From assembly GCA_934408585.1 (NCBI GenBank), contig CAKRVA010000022.1, positions 1 to 24,356 of the forward strand: a DNA stretch of 24,356 nucleotides, read 5' to 3'. The notes under the pieces are model-generated. The model was given only the letters and a program-made list of their open reading frames with translations, did no database searches and was not told where the DNA came from. The position numbers were made by a program, and so were the translations under genes. How positions within the stretch are numbered: the first letter of the stretch is position 1; each line of letters opens with the position of its first letter. Shown one piece after another: positions 6,841 through 15,816 of this stretch. The stretch is from an uncultured Lachnospiraceae bacterium. Its GTDB lineage: Bacteria > Bacillota > Clostridia > Lachnospirales > Lachnospiraceae.

Positions 6841-9189
6841 ATGAAAAAGAAATGTATGGCAGTGATTCTTGCAGCTGCACTTTTACTGGCAGGTTGCGGA
6901 AACACTGATTCTACGCCAAAGGAAGACAATTCTGCCAAAACTACGGCAGAAGTGCAGACAGCGAATGAAGAGGAGGTATCTTCGGAAAGCGGGTCGGAAG
7001 ATGTCAAGGCAATGGGCAGATATGTGGAGACAGAGCAGGACATTTCGGAATTAAGCAGTAATGCCGTGCGTTTTTCCCAGATGGAAGATGGGACTCTTTA
7101 TATTTGCGATGGAACAGGGAGTATTTATGTATCTACGGATGAAGGACAGAACTGGAGTCCGTATATCATAGAATCTTTTGAAAAATTCATGGAAGAGAAA
7201 GATAACTGCTGGTTTTCTGATATGGAAATGGCAGCGGATGGTTCTCTGCTTGGAATAACAAATGCATCAGATAATCCGGAGGAATGGATACCTGAGCTGA
7301 TACATTTTCCCAAGGATGGTTCCATGGAGGTCTTTTCGATTCCGCTTACCGAAGAAGATATGTATGTAAATAAGGTATGGGCAACGAAGGATAACAAGAT
7401 TTTCGTATCGACATTTGGAAATTCTCTATATGAAATAAATATGGACGGAACAGTAGAACAGAAAATTACTTTAGAAATCATGAGTCCGGATATCATACAA
7501 TTTCAGGACAATTTAATGGTTATGGATGGCTATGGGAAAGATGAACTGTTAATTTATGACCTCTCTACCAATAGCTATGTGGAAGATGATGTTTTAAATA
7601 ATTTCATGAAAGAAAATTATCCGGGACGTAGTTCCAATGGTAATCAATATCAGGTATATGAATTCTTTGGAAATGACGGTGCTTTATATATCGCAGGAAA
7701 AAAAGGACTGCATCGTCATGTAATCGGTGGTTCAACGATGGAAGAGGTCATTGATGGAACGCTATCCGTACTCAGCAACCCGAATAAATGGGTGGTTGGA
7801 ATGGTAGCACTTTCCGATAATCAGTTTCTTTTATTACATGCAGGTGGAACTTTAGTTCATTTTACATATGACCCAAGTATATCTGCAGTACCGGAAAATC
7901 AGATTACGATTTACAGCCTGAGACAGCAGGATCAGTTGCTTAGTGCAATTTCCGCTTATCAGTCCAGGCATTCTGATACCTATGTCAAATATGAAATCGG
8001 AATGGAAGAGGGAAGTTCCATGACACGGGAAGATGCATTAAAAAATCTGAATACAAAAATTTTGGCAGGAGAAGGTCCTGATGTGCTGATTCTGGATGAG
8101 CTTCCCATGGATTCCTTCATGGAAAAGGGATTGTTGGTAGAGATAAGTGACCTGGTTTCTGAAATCAATAAACAGGAACCGCTTTATATGAATCTGGTGG
8201 ATGGACTGCGTATGAATGGAAACTTGTATACGATACCTGCGCTGGTGGAATTCCCGATTATTGCAGGGGAGAATCTCTATGTAAATAACATGACAAATCT
8301 TGCAACCATGGCAGAAGAAATTGAAGAGCTTCGTGCAACACAGCCTTCCGGAGATATTTTCCAGACATATACTCCAAAAGGAGTTATGAGGATTTTTACG
8401 GCAGCAAATGCACCTGCCTGGAAAACGGAAAAGGGTGATTTGAACAAAGATGCCATTAAGAATTTCTGGGAACAGACAAAGAAGATTTATGATGCACAGA
8501 TGGCAGGTGCCAGTGAAGATAAAATTGCACAGTATGAGCAGACTCAGGTTATGTATGAACAGGAATATGGACTTTCTTATGAAGACAGCACATGGTTTGA
8601 TTACCTTTATTGCATGAATTACATCGGAGGTAATGTAAAATTGCTTGTCGGCAAGGATAGCATTCCTTATCAGCAGGCAGAATTATACTCTTTACCAAAG
8701 AATGATAGAGGTGAAAATGTAGCGGTACGGTCTATGGATGGGGAGGCAGGAAAAGTTTATGTTCCAAAGCTTATGATGGGAATTAACGCCTCCAGCAATC
8801 ATGAAGAAGCGGCAAAAGGATTTATTTCAGAAATGTTATCCAGTGAAATACAGAAGTCTATGGAAGGATTTTCTGTTAATAAAACAGCATTGGAAAACAG
8901 CTTTATACCAGACCCACAGACTTATGTAGAAGGTCAGCCGATGTATTCTGCAGGTTCAACCAATGTTGAAACAGGTCAGGAAATTTATGAGGAAGTCTGG
9001 TGGCCGGTAGGGGAGGATATGACCCCGTTCTATGATATGGTGGAAAATGCTGCCGTACCTTATTTGAAAGATAATGTATTGGAAGCAGCCGTATTTGATG
9101 CAGGTACCTCTTATTTTGAAGGAGAGTCTACATTGGAGGAAGCAATGAATGAGTTGGAGTCACAGGTTGCTCTCTATATGGCAGAATAA
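6841..9189 (+). CDS. Lipoprotein fusing an Asp-box/propeller-like region to an ABC solute-binding domain
   Basis: A 782-residue surface lipoprotein: signal peptide with lipobox LAGC (Cys19), a Ser/Glu-rich linker, then about residues 60-345 with repeated beta-rich units and an Asp-box motif YVSTDEGQNW (96-105), suggesting a propeller-like fold. From about 355 the sequence resembles a family 1 extracellular solute-binding protein: ITIYSLRQQDQLLSAISAYQ, then LAGEGPDVLILDELP (408-422) and FMEKGLLVEISDLV. Family 1 binding proteins are normally about 400-450 residues, so the N-terminal half is an addition. Two sugar-type permeases follow directly, the first starting inside this gene, so it should deliver ligand to them. 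AAGGAGA precedes the ATG. The ligand is unknown; carbohydrate is the family-based guess. The extra domain might instead serve sensing. Confidence 0.85.
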   Translation: MKKKCMAVILAAALLLAGCGNTDSTPKEDNSAKTTAEVQTANEEEVSSESGSEDVKAMGRYVETEQDISELSSNAVRFSQMEDGTLYICDGTGSIYVSTDEGQNWSPYIIESFEKFMEEKDNCWFSDMEMAADGSLLGITNASDNPEEWIPELIHFPKDGSMEVFSIPLTEEDMYVNKVWATKDNKIFVSTFGNSLYEINMDGTVEQKITLEIMSPDIIQFQDNLMVMDGYGKDELLIYDLSTNSYVEDDVLNNFMKENYPGRSSNGNQYQVYEFFGNDGALYIAGKKGLHRHVIGGSTMEEVIDGTLSVLSNPNKWVVGMVALSDNQFLLLHAGGTLVHFTYDPSISAVPENQITIYSLRQQDQLLSAISAYQSRHSDTYVKYEIGMEEGSSMTREDALKNLNTKILAGEGPDVLILDELPMDSFMEKGLLVEISDLVSEINKQEPLYMNLVDGLRMNGNLYTIPALVEFPIIAGENLYVNNMTNLATMAEEIEELRATQPSGDIFQTYTPKGVMRIFTAANAPAWKTEKGDLNKDAIKNFWEQTKKIYDAQMAGASEDKIAQYEQTQVMYEQEYGLSYEDSTWFDYLYCMNYIGGNVKLLVGKDSIPYQQAELYSLPKNDRGENVAVRSMDGEAGKVYVPKLMMGINASSNHEEAAKGFISEMLSSEIQKSMEGFSVNKTALENSFIPDPQTYVEGQPMYSAGSTNVETGQEIYEEVWWPVGEDMTPFYDMVENAAVPYLKDNVLEAAVFDAGTSYFEGESTLEEAMNELESQVALYMAE

Positions 9190-10012
9190 ACATATTCCGC
9201 GAAAACTGTATTTTTACCTGTTTTTACTGCCCAGTTTTATTGGTACGGTGATATTTGTGTTATTACCATATGGGGATGTGGTCCGCCGTTCCTTCTTAAC
9301 CGTAATAAGTAAAAAATGGAATGGCATTGCTAATTACCTCATGGTATTTGAAAATCAGGCGTTTCAGCTGGCAGTAAAAAATACAATACGATTTATCGTG
9401 ATTTGCATTCCGCTTTTACTTTTGATTGGTTTTTGTCTGGCATGGTTTCTGTGCCAGACAAAAGGAATGCAATGGATAAAATCCATTTACCTGCTTCCGA
9501 TGGCAATGCCTACAGCAACTATCGTACTTGTCTGGAAGCTGGTTTTTTATCCGCAGGGGTTTTTAAATAAGCTGGTGGAAGGGCATGTCGATTATCTTGG
9601 AACATCTGCGGCTTTCTGGGTATTAGTGGCAAGCTATATCTGGAAGAATCTGGGTTATACCGTAGTATTGTGGATGGCAGGAATATTTTCCATACCAAAG
9701 GAGCTTCATGAGGCAGCAGCAGTGGACGGGACAAACATTTTACAGGAACTTTGGTATGTCATACTGCCACAGCTGAAAGGCAGCTTCTTTACGATAATTG
9801 TGATATCCTTTTTAAATTCATTTAAAATTTATCGTGAAGCTTATCTGGTTGCCGGTTCCTATCCGGATAAAAGTATGTATCTTTTGCAGCATTTGTTTAA
9901 TAACTGGTTTATAAATCTGGAGTTTGACAAAATGGCAGCGGCAAGTGTATGCGTTGGGGCAGTATTATTGATTTTTATATTTCTTTTGCTGCGGCTTTGG
10001 AGGAAAGAGTAG
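9149..10012 (+). CDS. ABC transporter permease, sugar type (MalF/UgpA-like)
   Basis: A 287-residue inner-membrane protein with about six hydrophobic segments. The permease EAA loop that docks to the ATPase is visible as ELHEAAAVDGTNILQELW followed by ILPQL (Glu188-Ala190, Gly194). The start at 9149 lies 41 nt inside the solute-binding gene and is supported by GGAGG at 9135-9139, 9 nt upstream, so the two are probably translationally coupled. It pairs with the next gene to form a heterodimeric import channel. No ATPase gene is found in the operon; many Firmicutes sugar importers share a distant MsmX-type ATPase, which I infer here. Confidence 0.93.
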   Translation: MSWSHRLLSIWQNKHIPRKLYFYLFLLPSFIGTVIFVLLPYGDVVRRSFLTVISKKWNGIANYLMVFENQAFQLAVKNTIRFIVICIPLLLLIGFCLAWFLCQTKGMQWIKSIYLLPMAMPTATIVLVWKLVFYPQGFLNKLVEGHVDYLGTSAAFWVLVASYIWKNLGYTVVLWMAGIFSIPKELHEAAAVDGTNILQELWYVILPQLKGSFFTIIVISFLNSFKIYREAYLVAGSYPDKSMYLLQHLFNNWFINLEFDKMAAASVCVGAVLLIFIFLLLRLWRKE

Positions 10013-10014
10013 AG

Positions 10015-10857
10015 ATGATAAAGAAAGGTCTGAAGGTACTTCTGCTTTTATTACCGGCAGTCATTATGGTTCTTCCCATAGGAATCCTTCTTTCCGGCTC
10101 CATGATGGATTCCTATGAGATTCTGGAGGAACTTAAGCCCCTGTTATCAAAAACGGAGACATATATTTTCTGGAGATGGATTCCGCAATATCCCACGTTT
10201 GAAAATTATGGGAAATTGCTCTTTTTGTCGCCGGAATTTTATGTTTTATTCTGGAATTCCATCTTTATGACAGGAAGCATATTGTTGGGTCAGCTATTGA
10301 TTGGAGTTCCTGCAGCATGGGCATTTGCTGTATATCAGAATAAAAAGAGCAGAGGGTTGTTTGCTGTGTATATTGTTTTAATGCTGATACCATTTCAGGT
10401 AACGATGCTGTCCAGCTATCTGGTACTGAACAGGCTCCATCTTCTGAATACTTATGGTGCAGTTATTTTGCCGGCAGTTTTTTCTACTTTTCCCATTTTC
10501 TTATCCTATGGCGGCTTTTGTGAAATACCGGAAGAACTTCTGGATGCGGCAAGGTTGGATGGGGCAGGGGAATTGGAATTGTTTTTCCGGCTGGGACTGC
10601 CACTTGGAAAAGCCGGGATTTTATCTGCTATGGTTCTGGGATTTTTGGAATACTGGAATTTGATGGAGCAGCCTATGGCATTTCTGGAAAATGCAGCTTT
10701 GTGGCCACTTTCCCTGTATTTGCCACAAATTACACTTTCCAGGGCAGGATTTGCATTTAGTGCATCGGTAATTACACTGATACCGTCTGTTTTTGTATTT
10801 GCGTTTGGACAGGATTATCTCGAGCAGGGAATTATTTATTCCGGATTAAAGTGTTAG
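10015..10857 (+). CDS. ABC transporter permease, sugar type (MalG/UgpE-like)
   Basis: A 280-residue membrane protein with about six hydrophobic segments. The EAA-like loop reads EELLDAARLDGAGELELFF (173-191), the form usual in MalG-type subunits. I chose the ATG at 10015, three bases after the upstream stop, because GGAGG lies at 9999-10003 and MIKKGLKVLLLLLP looks like a natural start; the longer in-frame ATG at 9949 would overlap the preceding permease by 64 nt and lacks a ribosome site. It is the second half of the import channel. Confidence 0.93.
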   Translation: MIKKGLKVLLLLLPAVIMVLPIGILLSGSMMDSYEILEELKPLLSKTETYIFWRWIPQYPTFENYGKLLFLSPEFYVLFWNSIFMTGSILLGQLLIGVPAAWAFAVYQNKKSRGLFAVYIVLMLIPFQVTMLSSYLVLNRLHLLNTYGAVILPAVFSTFPIFLSYGGFCEIPEELLDAARLDGAGELELFFRLGLPLGKAGILSAMVLGFLEYWNLMEQPMAFLENAALWPLSLYLPQITLSRAGFAFSASVITLIPSVFVFAFGQDYLEQGIIYSGLKC

Positions 10858-10868
10858 GAGAAAACCAT

Positions 10869-12203
10869 ATGGAACAGAACTTTTGGAGTAGAAAAAGAAA
10901 ATGGCTTATCGGATTTGGAATTTTTCTGGTAATCATGTTCACTCTAACGATTATCTCAAAGAGTATCTATGCGTATCAGCTTCCGCTTGTTGAAACACAG
11001 ACGGCAGAAGAGAGATACATTGAGCATACCCTGGAAGAAGAGGGAATTGTGATTGCCGGAGGGGAAACACCGGTAAATACACAAAGCGGTCTCCGTATTC
11101 AGGAAATTTTTGTTCAGACGGGTGATAAGGTAGCTGCCGGAGATGTGCTTTTCCAAATTGACATGGAGGATTTAAAGCAGATTATTGAAAAGAAGCAGAG
11201 TGAAGTTACCAAGCTCGACACACAAATTCAAACGCTATTGGAAAATGAGCAGCTTGCACAGCAGAAAAAAGAAATCGAACTGGCAAGGGCAAAAGAGGAT
11301 TACGAGCTTCAGGCAAGAATTGGAGATACAAAGCTTGGAAGAGCAAAGGAAAGCTATGTGCAGGCAGAAGAGGCATTGGAAGATGCAAGAGAAGACGGAC
11401 AGATATCGGAAGAGGAGGAAAAAGCTTTAAATCAATCTTTGCAACAGGCTGCGTATGCAGAAGCAGATTCCATGGAAGCCCGCGATAAGGAAAATCGTGA
11501 CCTGGAACGCAGAATGGAAGATCTGGAGTTTCCGGAAGAAGAAACGTCTACTTTGGAGTTATATCAGATTGACCGGGAACAGCTGGAACAGGATTTAAAT
11601 GATTACAAGAGCATCCAGGAAGCGGGTGGACAGATTTGTGCTTCACAGGATGGTATTGTTACAAGAATTATGACAGAAGTAGGTGGAAGAACCTCGGATA
11701 CGGCGGTGCTGCTGCTTTCAGATGGGGAGAAACCTTGCCAGCTAAAGGTAAATCTTAGCAAGGAACAGAAAAAGGTGGTTTCACTTGGAGATACCATATC
11801 GGTAAAACTTGATAGCAGCCGGGAGAGGGACTGTCAGATTGATTATCTGACGGAAGAAGGAACCGGAGTATATGCCTTATATATTTCGCTTCCGGATGGT
11901 CTTGGAATTCCCGGAGAATCGGGAATGATTCGGGCATCCAAGCTGGGAGAAAAGTATATGAAATGCGTTTCCACACTGGCAGTCCATGAGTCAAATAATA
12001 ATAGTTTTGTTTACATGGTTGGAGAACGGGAAGGAATTCTTGGAAGTGAATATTACATTCGGGAGCAGCCGGTAAAAGTGCTTGACCGGAATGACAACTA
12101 TGTAGCCATTGAGGCGGAGGCAATCACAAAGGACAGTAAGATCGTAGTATCTTCCAACAAGGAATTTGAAAAAGGAAATACGATTCGTTGTACAAATGAA
12201 TAG
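10869..12203 (+). CDS. MacA/HlyD-like membrane fusion (periplasmic adaptor) protein
   Basis: A 444-residue protein: one N-terminal membrane anchor (11-31), first biotinyl-lipoyl half (about 70-100, FVQTGDKVAAGDVLFQID), a long Glu/Lys-rich coiled coil (about 100-250), second lipoyl half (about 255-285, ASQDGIVTRIMTEVGG), a beta-barrel domain and a C-terminal membrane-proximal domain. Start: ATG 10869 has AGGAG at 10856-10860; a GTG at 10851 is less likely. In the MacA/HlyD families such adaptors link an inner-membrane pump to the outside and are normally followed by a MacB-type ATPase-permease. None is present here; the adaptor instead ends an operon of importer parts, 11 nt after the second permease. 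Its partner is therefore unknown. No clear terminator follows. Confidence 0.88.
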   Translation: MEQNFWSRKRKWLIGFGIFLVIMFTLTIISKSIYAYQLPLVETQTAEERYIEHTLEEEGIVIAGGETPVNTQSGLRIQEIFVQTGDKVAAGDVLFQIDMEDLKQIIEKKQSEVTKLDTQIQTLLENEQLAQQKKEIELARAKEDYELQARIGDTKLGRAKESYVQAEEALEDAREDGQISEEEEKALNQSLQQAAYAEADSMEARDKENRDLERRMEDLEFPEEETSTLELYQIDREQLEQDLNDYKSIQEAGGQICASQDGIVTRIMTEVGGRTSDTAVLLLSDGEKPCQLKVNLSKEQKKVVSLGDTISVKLDSSRERDCQIDYLTEEGTGVYALYISLPDGLGIPGESGMIRASKLGEKYMKCVSTLAVHESNNNSFVYMVGEREGILGSEYYIREQPVKVLDRNDNYVAIEAEAITKDSKIVVSSNKEFEKGNTIRCTNE

Positions 12204-12264
12204 ATTTTCACAAATAAGTACGGTATGATGGTAATAGTCAAAATATCATAAGGGAGACTACAAA

Positions 12265-13032
12265 ATGATTATTAAAGTAGAAGAACCAAAGAGTGTGGAA
12301 AAGCTTTTTATGCCACCATCCGATACCGTAATGATTTCTTGTCTGCAGCAGGTTATGGGAGAATTATATGCCACGCAGGACCTCCAATCTGCAATGGCCA
12401 TTTTGGGAGATTTCAGTTTTTATGTAGGAAAACCGGACGAAGAGCTTGTAAAGTTCAAGCCGTCAAGTAAAAAGAGCAACTTTATTATTATGGTTCCACA
12501 AAATGAAGAATGGTCAGAGATTATTGAGAAGTGCTATGGCGAACATGCAGTAAGAAAGGTTCGATATGCAATTAAAAAAGAGGATAACCGTGTATTTAAC
12601 CAAAAGCAGTTGGAAGAGGCAGTTTCCTCTCTGCCACAGGGATATGAATTAAAAATGATAGATGAGGATTTATATACCCATTGCAAGACTCTGGACTGGT
12701 GCCCTGACTGGGTAGGTAACTATCCAACGTATGAATTATACAAGAATTTTGGGATGGGCGCCGTTGTATTAAAGGATGGCGAACCAATTGCCGGAGCTTC
12801 CTCCTATTCCGGTTACCGGGAAGGAATTGAGGTAGAAATTGATACAAAGGAAGAATACCGGGAACGGGGATTTGCTTATATTTGTGCCTCGAAACTTATT
12901 TTAGAATGTATCAAAAAAGGAAAATATCCAAGCTGGGATGCAGCAAACCGTAAATCTCTTGGATTGTGCAAAAAACTTGGATATCATTTCGATAAAGAAT
13001 ATATTGCATATGAAATTGATGCATATTGTTAA
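12265..13032 (+). CDS. GNAT-family acetyltransferase (PF12746-like)
   Basis: A 255-residue cytosolic protein. The C-terminal half carries the GNAT fold: a beta-strand GAVVLKDGEPIAGASSY, then motif A as VEIDTKEEYRERGFAYICA (about 190-208), where RERGFA supplies the acetyl-CoA pyrophosphate loop, and a typical final NRKSLGLCKKLGY segment. The N-terminal half is divergent, as in the PF12746 GNAT group that includes the zwittermicin-resistance protein ZmaR. The acceptor substrate is unknown. AAGGGAG lies ahead of the ATG, and a possible -10 TATGAT at 12224-12229 with a weak -35 suggests its own promoter. It converges on the ABC exporter with 18 bp between stops. Confidence 0.85.
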   Translation: MIIKVEEPKSVEKLFMPPSDTVMISCLQQVMGELYATQDLQSAMAILGDFSFYVGKPDEELVKFKPSSKKSNFIIMVPQNEEWSEIIEKCYGEHAVRKVRYAIKKEDNRVFNQKQLEEAVSSLPQGYELKMIDEDLYTHCKTLDWCPDWVGNYPTYELYKNFGMGAVVLKDGEPIAGASSYSGYREGIEVEIDTKEEYRERGFAYICASKLILECIKKGKYPSWDAANRKSLGLCKKLGYHFDKEYIAYEIDAYC

Positions 13033-13035
13033 GAA

Positions 13036-13085
13036 AATGAAATGCAGAGCTTACTTTCGGAATTGCAGATGGTAGAGCTCTGCAT
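13036..13085 (-). terminator. Possible terminator of the ABC exporter gene
   Basis: A perfect 10-bp inverted repeat, ATGCAGAGCT (13042-13051) and AGCTCTGCAT (13076-13085), encloses a 24-nt loop and spans the stop codon of the exporter gene. On the minus strand a moderately U-rich stretch (TCATTTTCTT) follows. The long loop makes it a weak terminator candidate. Confidence 0.35.
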
Positions 13086-14823
13086 AAATTCCGTTTTGAG
13101 AAAGAAGTTCTTCATGTGTTCCACTTTCTGCAATGCCTTGTTCTGTTAATACCAGAATTCTTTTTGCATTTCGAATCGTAGACAGTCTGTGGGCAATCAC
13201 CAGTGTCGTCCGGTTCCGGGCAAGTGTTTCCAGAGATTCCTGTACGACTTTTTCACTTTCATTATCTAAGGCAGATGTTGCCTCATCAAAAATCAGGATA
13301 GGCGGATTTTTCAGAAAAACTCTTGCAATGGAAAGCCGTTGTTTCTGACCTCCCGATAATTTAATTCCCCGTTGACCGATATAAGTATCATAGCCATCCG
13401 GAAGATTCACAATAAAGTCATGAGCATTGGCATTTTTGGCGGCGAGAATCACTTCTTCATCGGAAGCATCCGGCCTTCCGTAGCGGATGTTATCCATAAC
13501 CGTTCCGGCAAACAGATAAATATCCTGCTGAACTATGCCGATATTATTTCGAAGACTTCGCATGGTATAGTCACGGATGTCCTTTCCATCAATGAAAATC
13601 TGACCTTCGGACACTTCATAAAAGCGGGGAATTAAACTGCATAAGGTGGACTTTCCAACACCGGAGGTTCCAACAAGAGCAATATATTCTCCCTCCGTAA
13701 TATGCAGATTGATATGAGAAAGAACGGTTTCGGAAGTCTCTTCATAATGAAAAGAAACATCCTGAAAAACAATGTCTCCTTTTGCATGCTTTAGTTCGAT
13801 GGCCTTTGGGCGGTCGACGATATCAGGACATACATTTAAAATCTCAAGGAAACGGGTATATCCGGAGGCTCCGTTCTGAAATTGTTCTGTGAAGTTAATT
13901 AACTTTTTGATAGGCTCTGTAAAGTTATTGATGTATAATAAAAAAGTAATTAAATCCGTGATGGAAATGATAGATTTTGTGATAAAAAACGCACCGGAGG
14001 CAATCACAATTACATTGATGAATGTAGTGAATGCACCAAGACCGGAATGATAGAGTCCCATGTATTTGTAGCTTTCCCGTTTGCTTTCTACAAAGCGTTC
14101 ATTTCCTTTTTTAAATTTGCCAAGTTCAATCTCTTCATTGGCAAATGATTTTACAACGCGGATACCGGAAAGATTATCTTCGATTTGTGCATTAATATCT
14201 GCAATCCTTGCACGGTTTTTAACAAATGCCTGCTTCATTTTTATATTGAAATATAAAGCGTATAGAAGCATAATAGGTACGATGGCAAATGCAATGATAG
14301 CAAGTTTCCAGTTAATGGATAACAGAATGGAAAAGGAACCGACTAATTTAATAATAGATATTACAATATCTTCGGGACCATGGTGATAAAGCTCACTGAT
14401 TTCGAACAGGTCATTCGTTACACGGCTCATGAGCTGCCCAACCTTCTGATTATCAAAAAAACTGAAAGAAAGCTTTTGATAATGAGAGAAGATTTCATTA
14501 CGCATATCATATTCCATTTTGGCTCCCATGATATGACCATAGTATGCAATAAAGTAGTTACAGTAAAATTCCAATGCAATCAGGAATATCATAAAGAGAG
14601 ACAACTTTAAAATGAGTTGAAGAGATTCTCCGGAATCCCGATAAATTACATCATTCGTAATATAGCGGATAATAAGAGGCAACACTAAGGTAACACCTGC
14701 GCCAATACAGGCGAATAACATATCCGACAAAAATAATTTTTTATATGGTTTGTAATAAGAAAAGAATTTTTTCCAGAAGTATTTTTTACTAATGGAAGAG
14801 TTTGAGTTCGTTGTATTTTTCAT
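13051..14823 (-). CDS. ABC half-exporter, permease fused to ATPase (multidrug/lipid type)
   Basis: A 590-residue half-transporter that should act as a homo- or heterodimer. Residues about 30-320 form a six-helix exporter domain, with the coupling segment FFDNQKVGQLMSRVTNDL. The ATPase domain is complete: Walker A GTSGVGKST (385-393), Q-loop in VQQDIYLF, signature LSGGQ (489-493), Walker B ILIFDEATSALD (509-520) and switch His545. Substrate cannot be told; close relatives are called multidrug or lipid exporters. I use the ATG at 14823; a TTG at 14859 would add 12 residues that look unlike the family. Neither start has a clear ribosome site. It stands alone, divergent from the exonuclease gene by only 42 bp. 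Confidence 0.94.
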   Translation of the reverse strand: MKNTTNSNSSISKKYFWKKFFSYYKPYKKLFLSDMLFACIGAGVTLVLPLIIRYITNDVIYRDSGESLQLILKLSLFMIFLIALEFYCNYFIAYYGHIMGAKMEYDMRNEIFSHYQKLSFSFFDNQKVGQLMSRVTNDLFEISELYHHGPEDIVISIIKLVGSFSILLSINWKLAIIAFAIVPIMLLYALYFNIKMKQAFVKNRARIADINAQIEDNLSGIRVVKSFANEEIELGKFKKGNERFVESKRESYKYMGLYHSGLGAFTTFINVIVIASGAFFITKSIISITDLITFLLYINNFTEPIKKLINFTEQFQNGASGYTRFLEILNVCPDIVDRPKAIELKHAKGDIVFQDVSFHYEETSETVLSHINLHITEGEYIALVGTSGVGKSTLCSLIPRFYEVSEGQIFIDGKDIRDYTMRSLRNNIGIVQQDIYLFAGTVMDNIRYGRPDASDEEVILAAKNANAHDFIVNLPDGYDTYIGQRGIKLSGGQKQRLSIARVFLKNPPILIFDEATSALDNESEKVVQESLETLARNRTTLVIAHRLSTIRNAKRILVLTEQGIAESGTHEELLSQNGIYAELYHLQFRK

Positions 14824-14865
14824 AACAGATAGTCTATCACAGAAGAACAGGAGAAGCAATTGACA

Positions 14866-15816
14866 ATGAACTATGTGGTATTAGATTTGGAATGGAACCA
14901 GAGCAATACCGGAGAGGAAGAAGCAGTAAAGCAGATTCCGTTTGAAATAATTGATTTTGGTGCCATTAAACTGAATAAAGATGACAAAATGATTGATGAA
15001 TTTAATCAGCTTGTAAAACCACAGGTATATCAGCATATGCATCATATTACCAGCAAAATCATTCATCTTCATATGAAAGATTTGCAAAAAGGAAGACCGT
15101 TTCCGGAGGTAATGCAGGAATTCCTGGAATGGTGTGGAACCGATTTTGTTTTTTGCACCTGGGGACCACTCGACCTGTTTGAATTGCAGCGCAATATGAA
15201 ATATTATGAAATGGAGCCGTTAAGTGACGTCCCGATAAGATTTCTTGATGTCCAGAAATTATTTAGTATTGCATTTGAGGATAAAAAGGTTCGCCGTAAT
15301 TTGGAATATGCGATTGACTTTTTGCAGATTGAAAAGGACATACCATTTCATCGGGCATTTAGCGATGCTTATTATACGGCAAAGGTTCTCGCAAAGATTA
15401 ATCATGAAGTGAGAAAGAATTATTCTTTTGACACGTATGTGCTTCCCCAAAGAAGAGAAGATGAAATACATGTGATATTTCATGACTATATGAAATACAT
15501 TTCACGCGAGTTTCCAGATAAGAGGCAGGCGCTGGAGGATTGGGAGGTAATCAGTACAAAGTGTTATCTTTGTCATAAGAATCTTCGTAAAAAGGTGCGT
15601 TGGTTCACTCCAAACGGAAAGCATTATTACAGCATTTCCGAATGTCCGGTTCATGGACTAATGAAATCAAAGATTCGTATCCGAAAATCAGAAAATGATA
15701 AAATTTATGTTGTCAAAACATCGAAGTTTATTACCGAAGAAGAGAGTCGTAAGATTATCGAAAAGAAAGAAATAGCAAAAGAACATCATCAAAAGAACAA
15801 AAAGAAAAGGACCTAA
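14866..15816 (+). CDS. DEDDh 3'-5' exonuclease (KapD-like) with C-terminal zinc-ligand motif
   Basis: A 316-residue protein. The exonuclease core (about 1-180) shows the DEDDh acidic set: Asp7 and Glu9 in VVLDLEWNQ, Asp103 in WGPLDLFEL, and His162 and Asp167 in FHRAFSDAYYTAK. Such enzymes remove nucleotides from 3' ends using two metal ions; the closest named relative is B. subtilis KapD, described as a sporulation inhibitor, which is about 205 residues. Here a further ~120 residues carry CYLC (Cys233, Cys236) and CPVH (Cys260, His263), a likely zinc site, then a very basic tail. The ATG at 14866 gives the family-typical MNYVVLDLEWNQ; AGGAG at 14849-14853 is 12 nt away, and a TTG at 14860 is an alternative with better spacing. 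Confidence 0.88.
   Translation: MNYVVLDLEWNQSNTGEEEAVKQIPFEIIDFGAIKLNKDDKMIDEFNQLVKPQVYQHMHHITSKIIHLHMKDLQKGRPFPEVMQEFLEWCGTDFVFCTWGPLDLFELQRNMKYYEMEPLSDVPIRFLDVQKLFSIAFEDKKVRRNLEYAIDFLQIEKDIPFHRAFSDAYYTAKVLAKINHEVRKNYSFDTYVLPQRREDEIHVIFHDYMKYISREFPDKRQALEDWEVISTKCYLCHKNLRKKVRWFTPNGKHYYSISECPVHGLMKSKIRIRKSENDKIYVVKTSKFITEEESRKIIEKKEIAKEHHQKNKKKRT

Noticed and set aside
9949..10014. An extended N-terminus for the second permease starting at 9949
   Set aside because: It overlaps the previous permease, lacks a ribosome site, and the ATG at 10015 has GGAGG upstream and a typical membrane-protein start.
14860..14865. TTGACA just before the exonuclease start as a -35 box
   Set aside because: It would place the -10 inside the coding region; no -10 box at proper spacing is found and it overlaps the start codon region.
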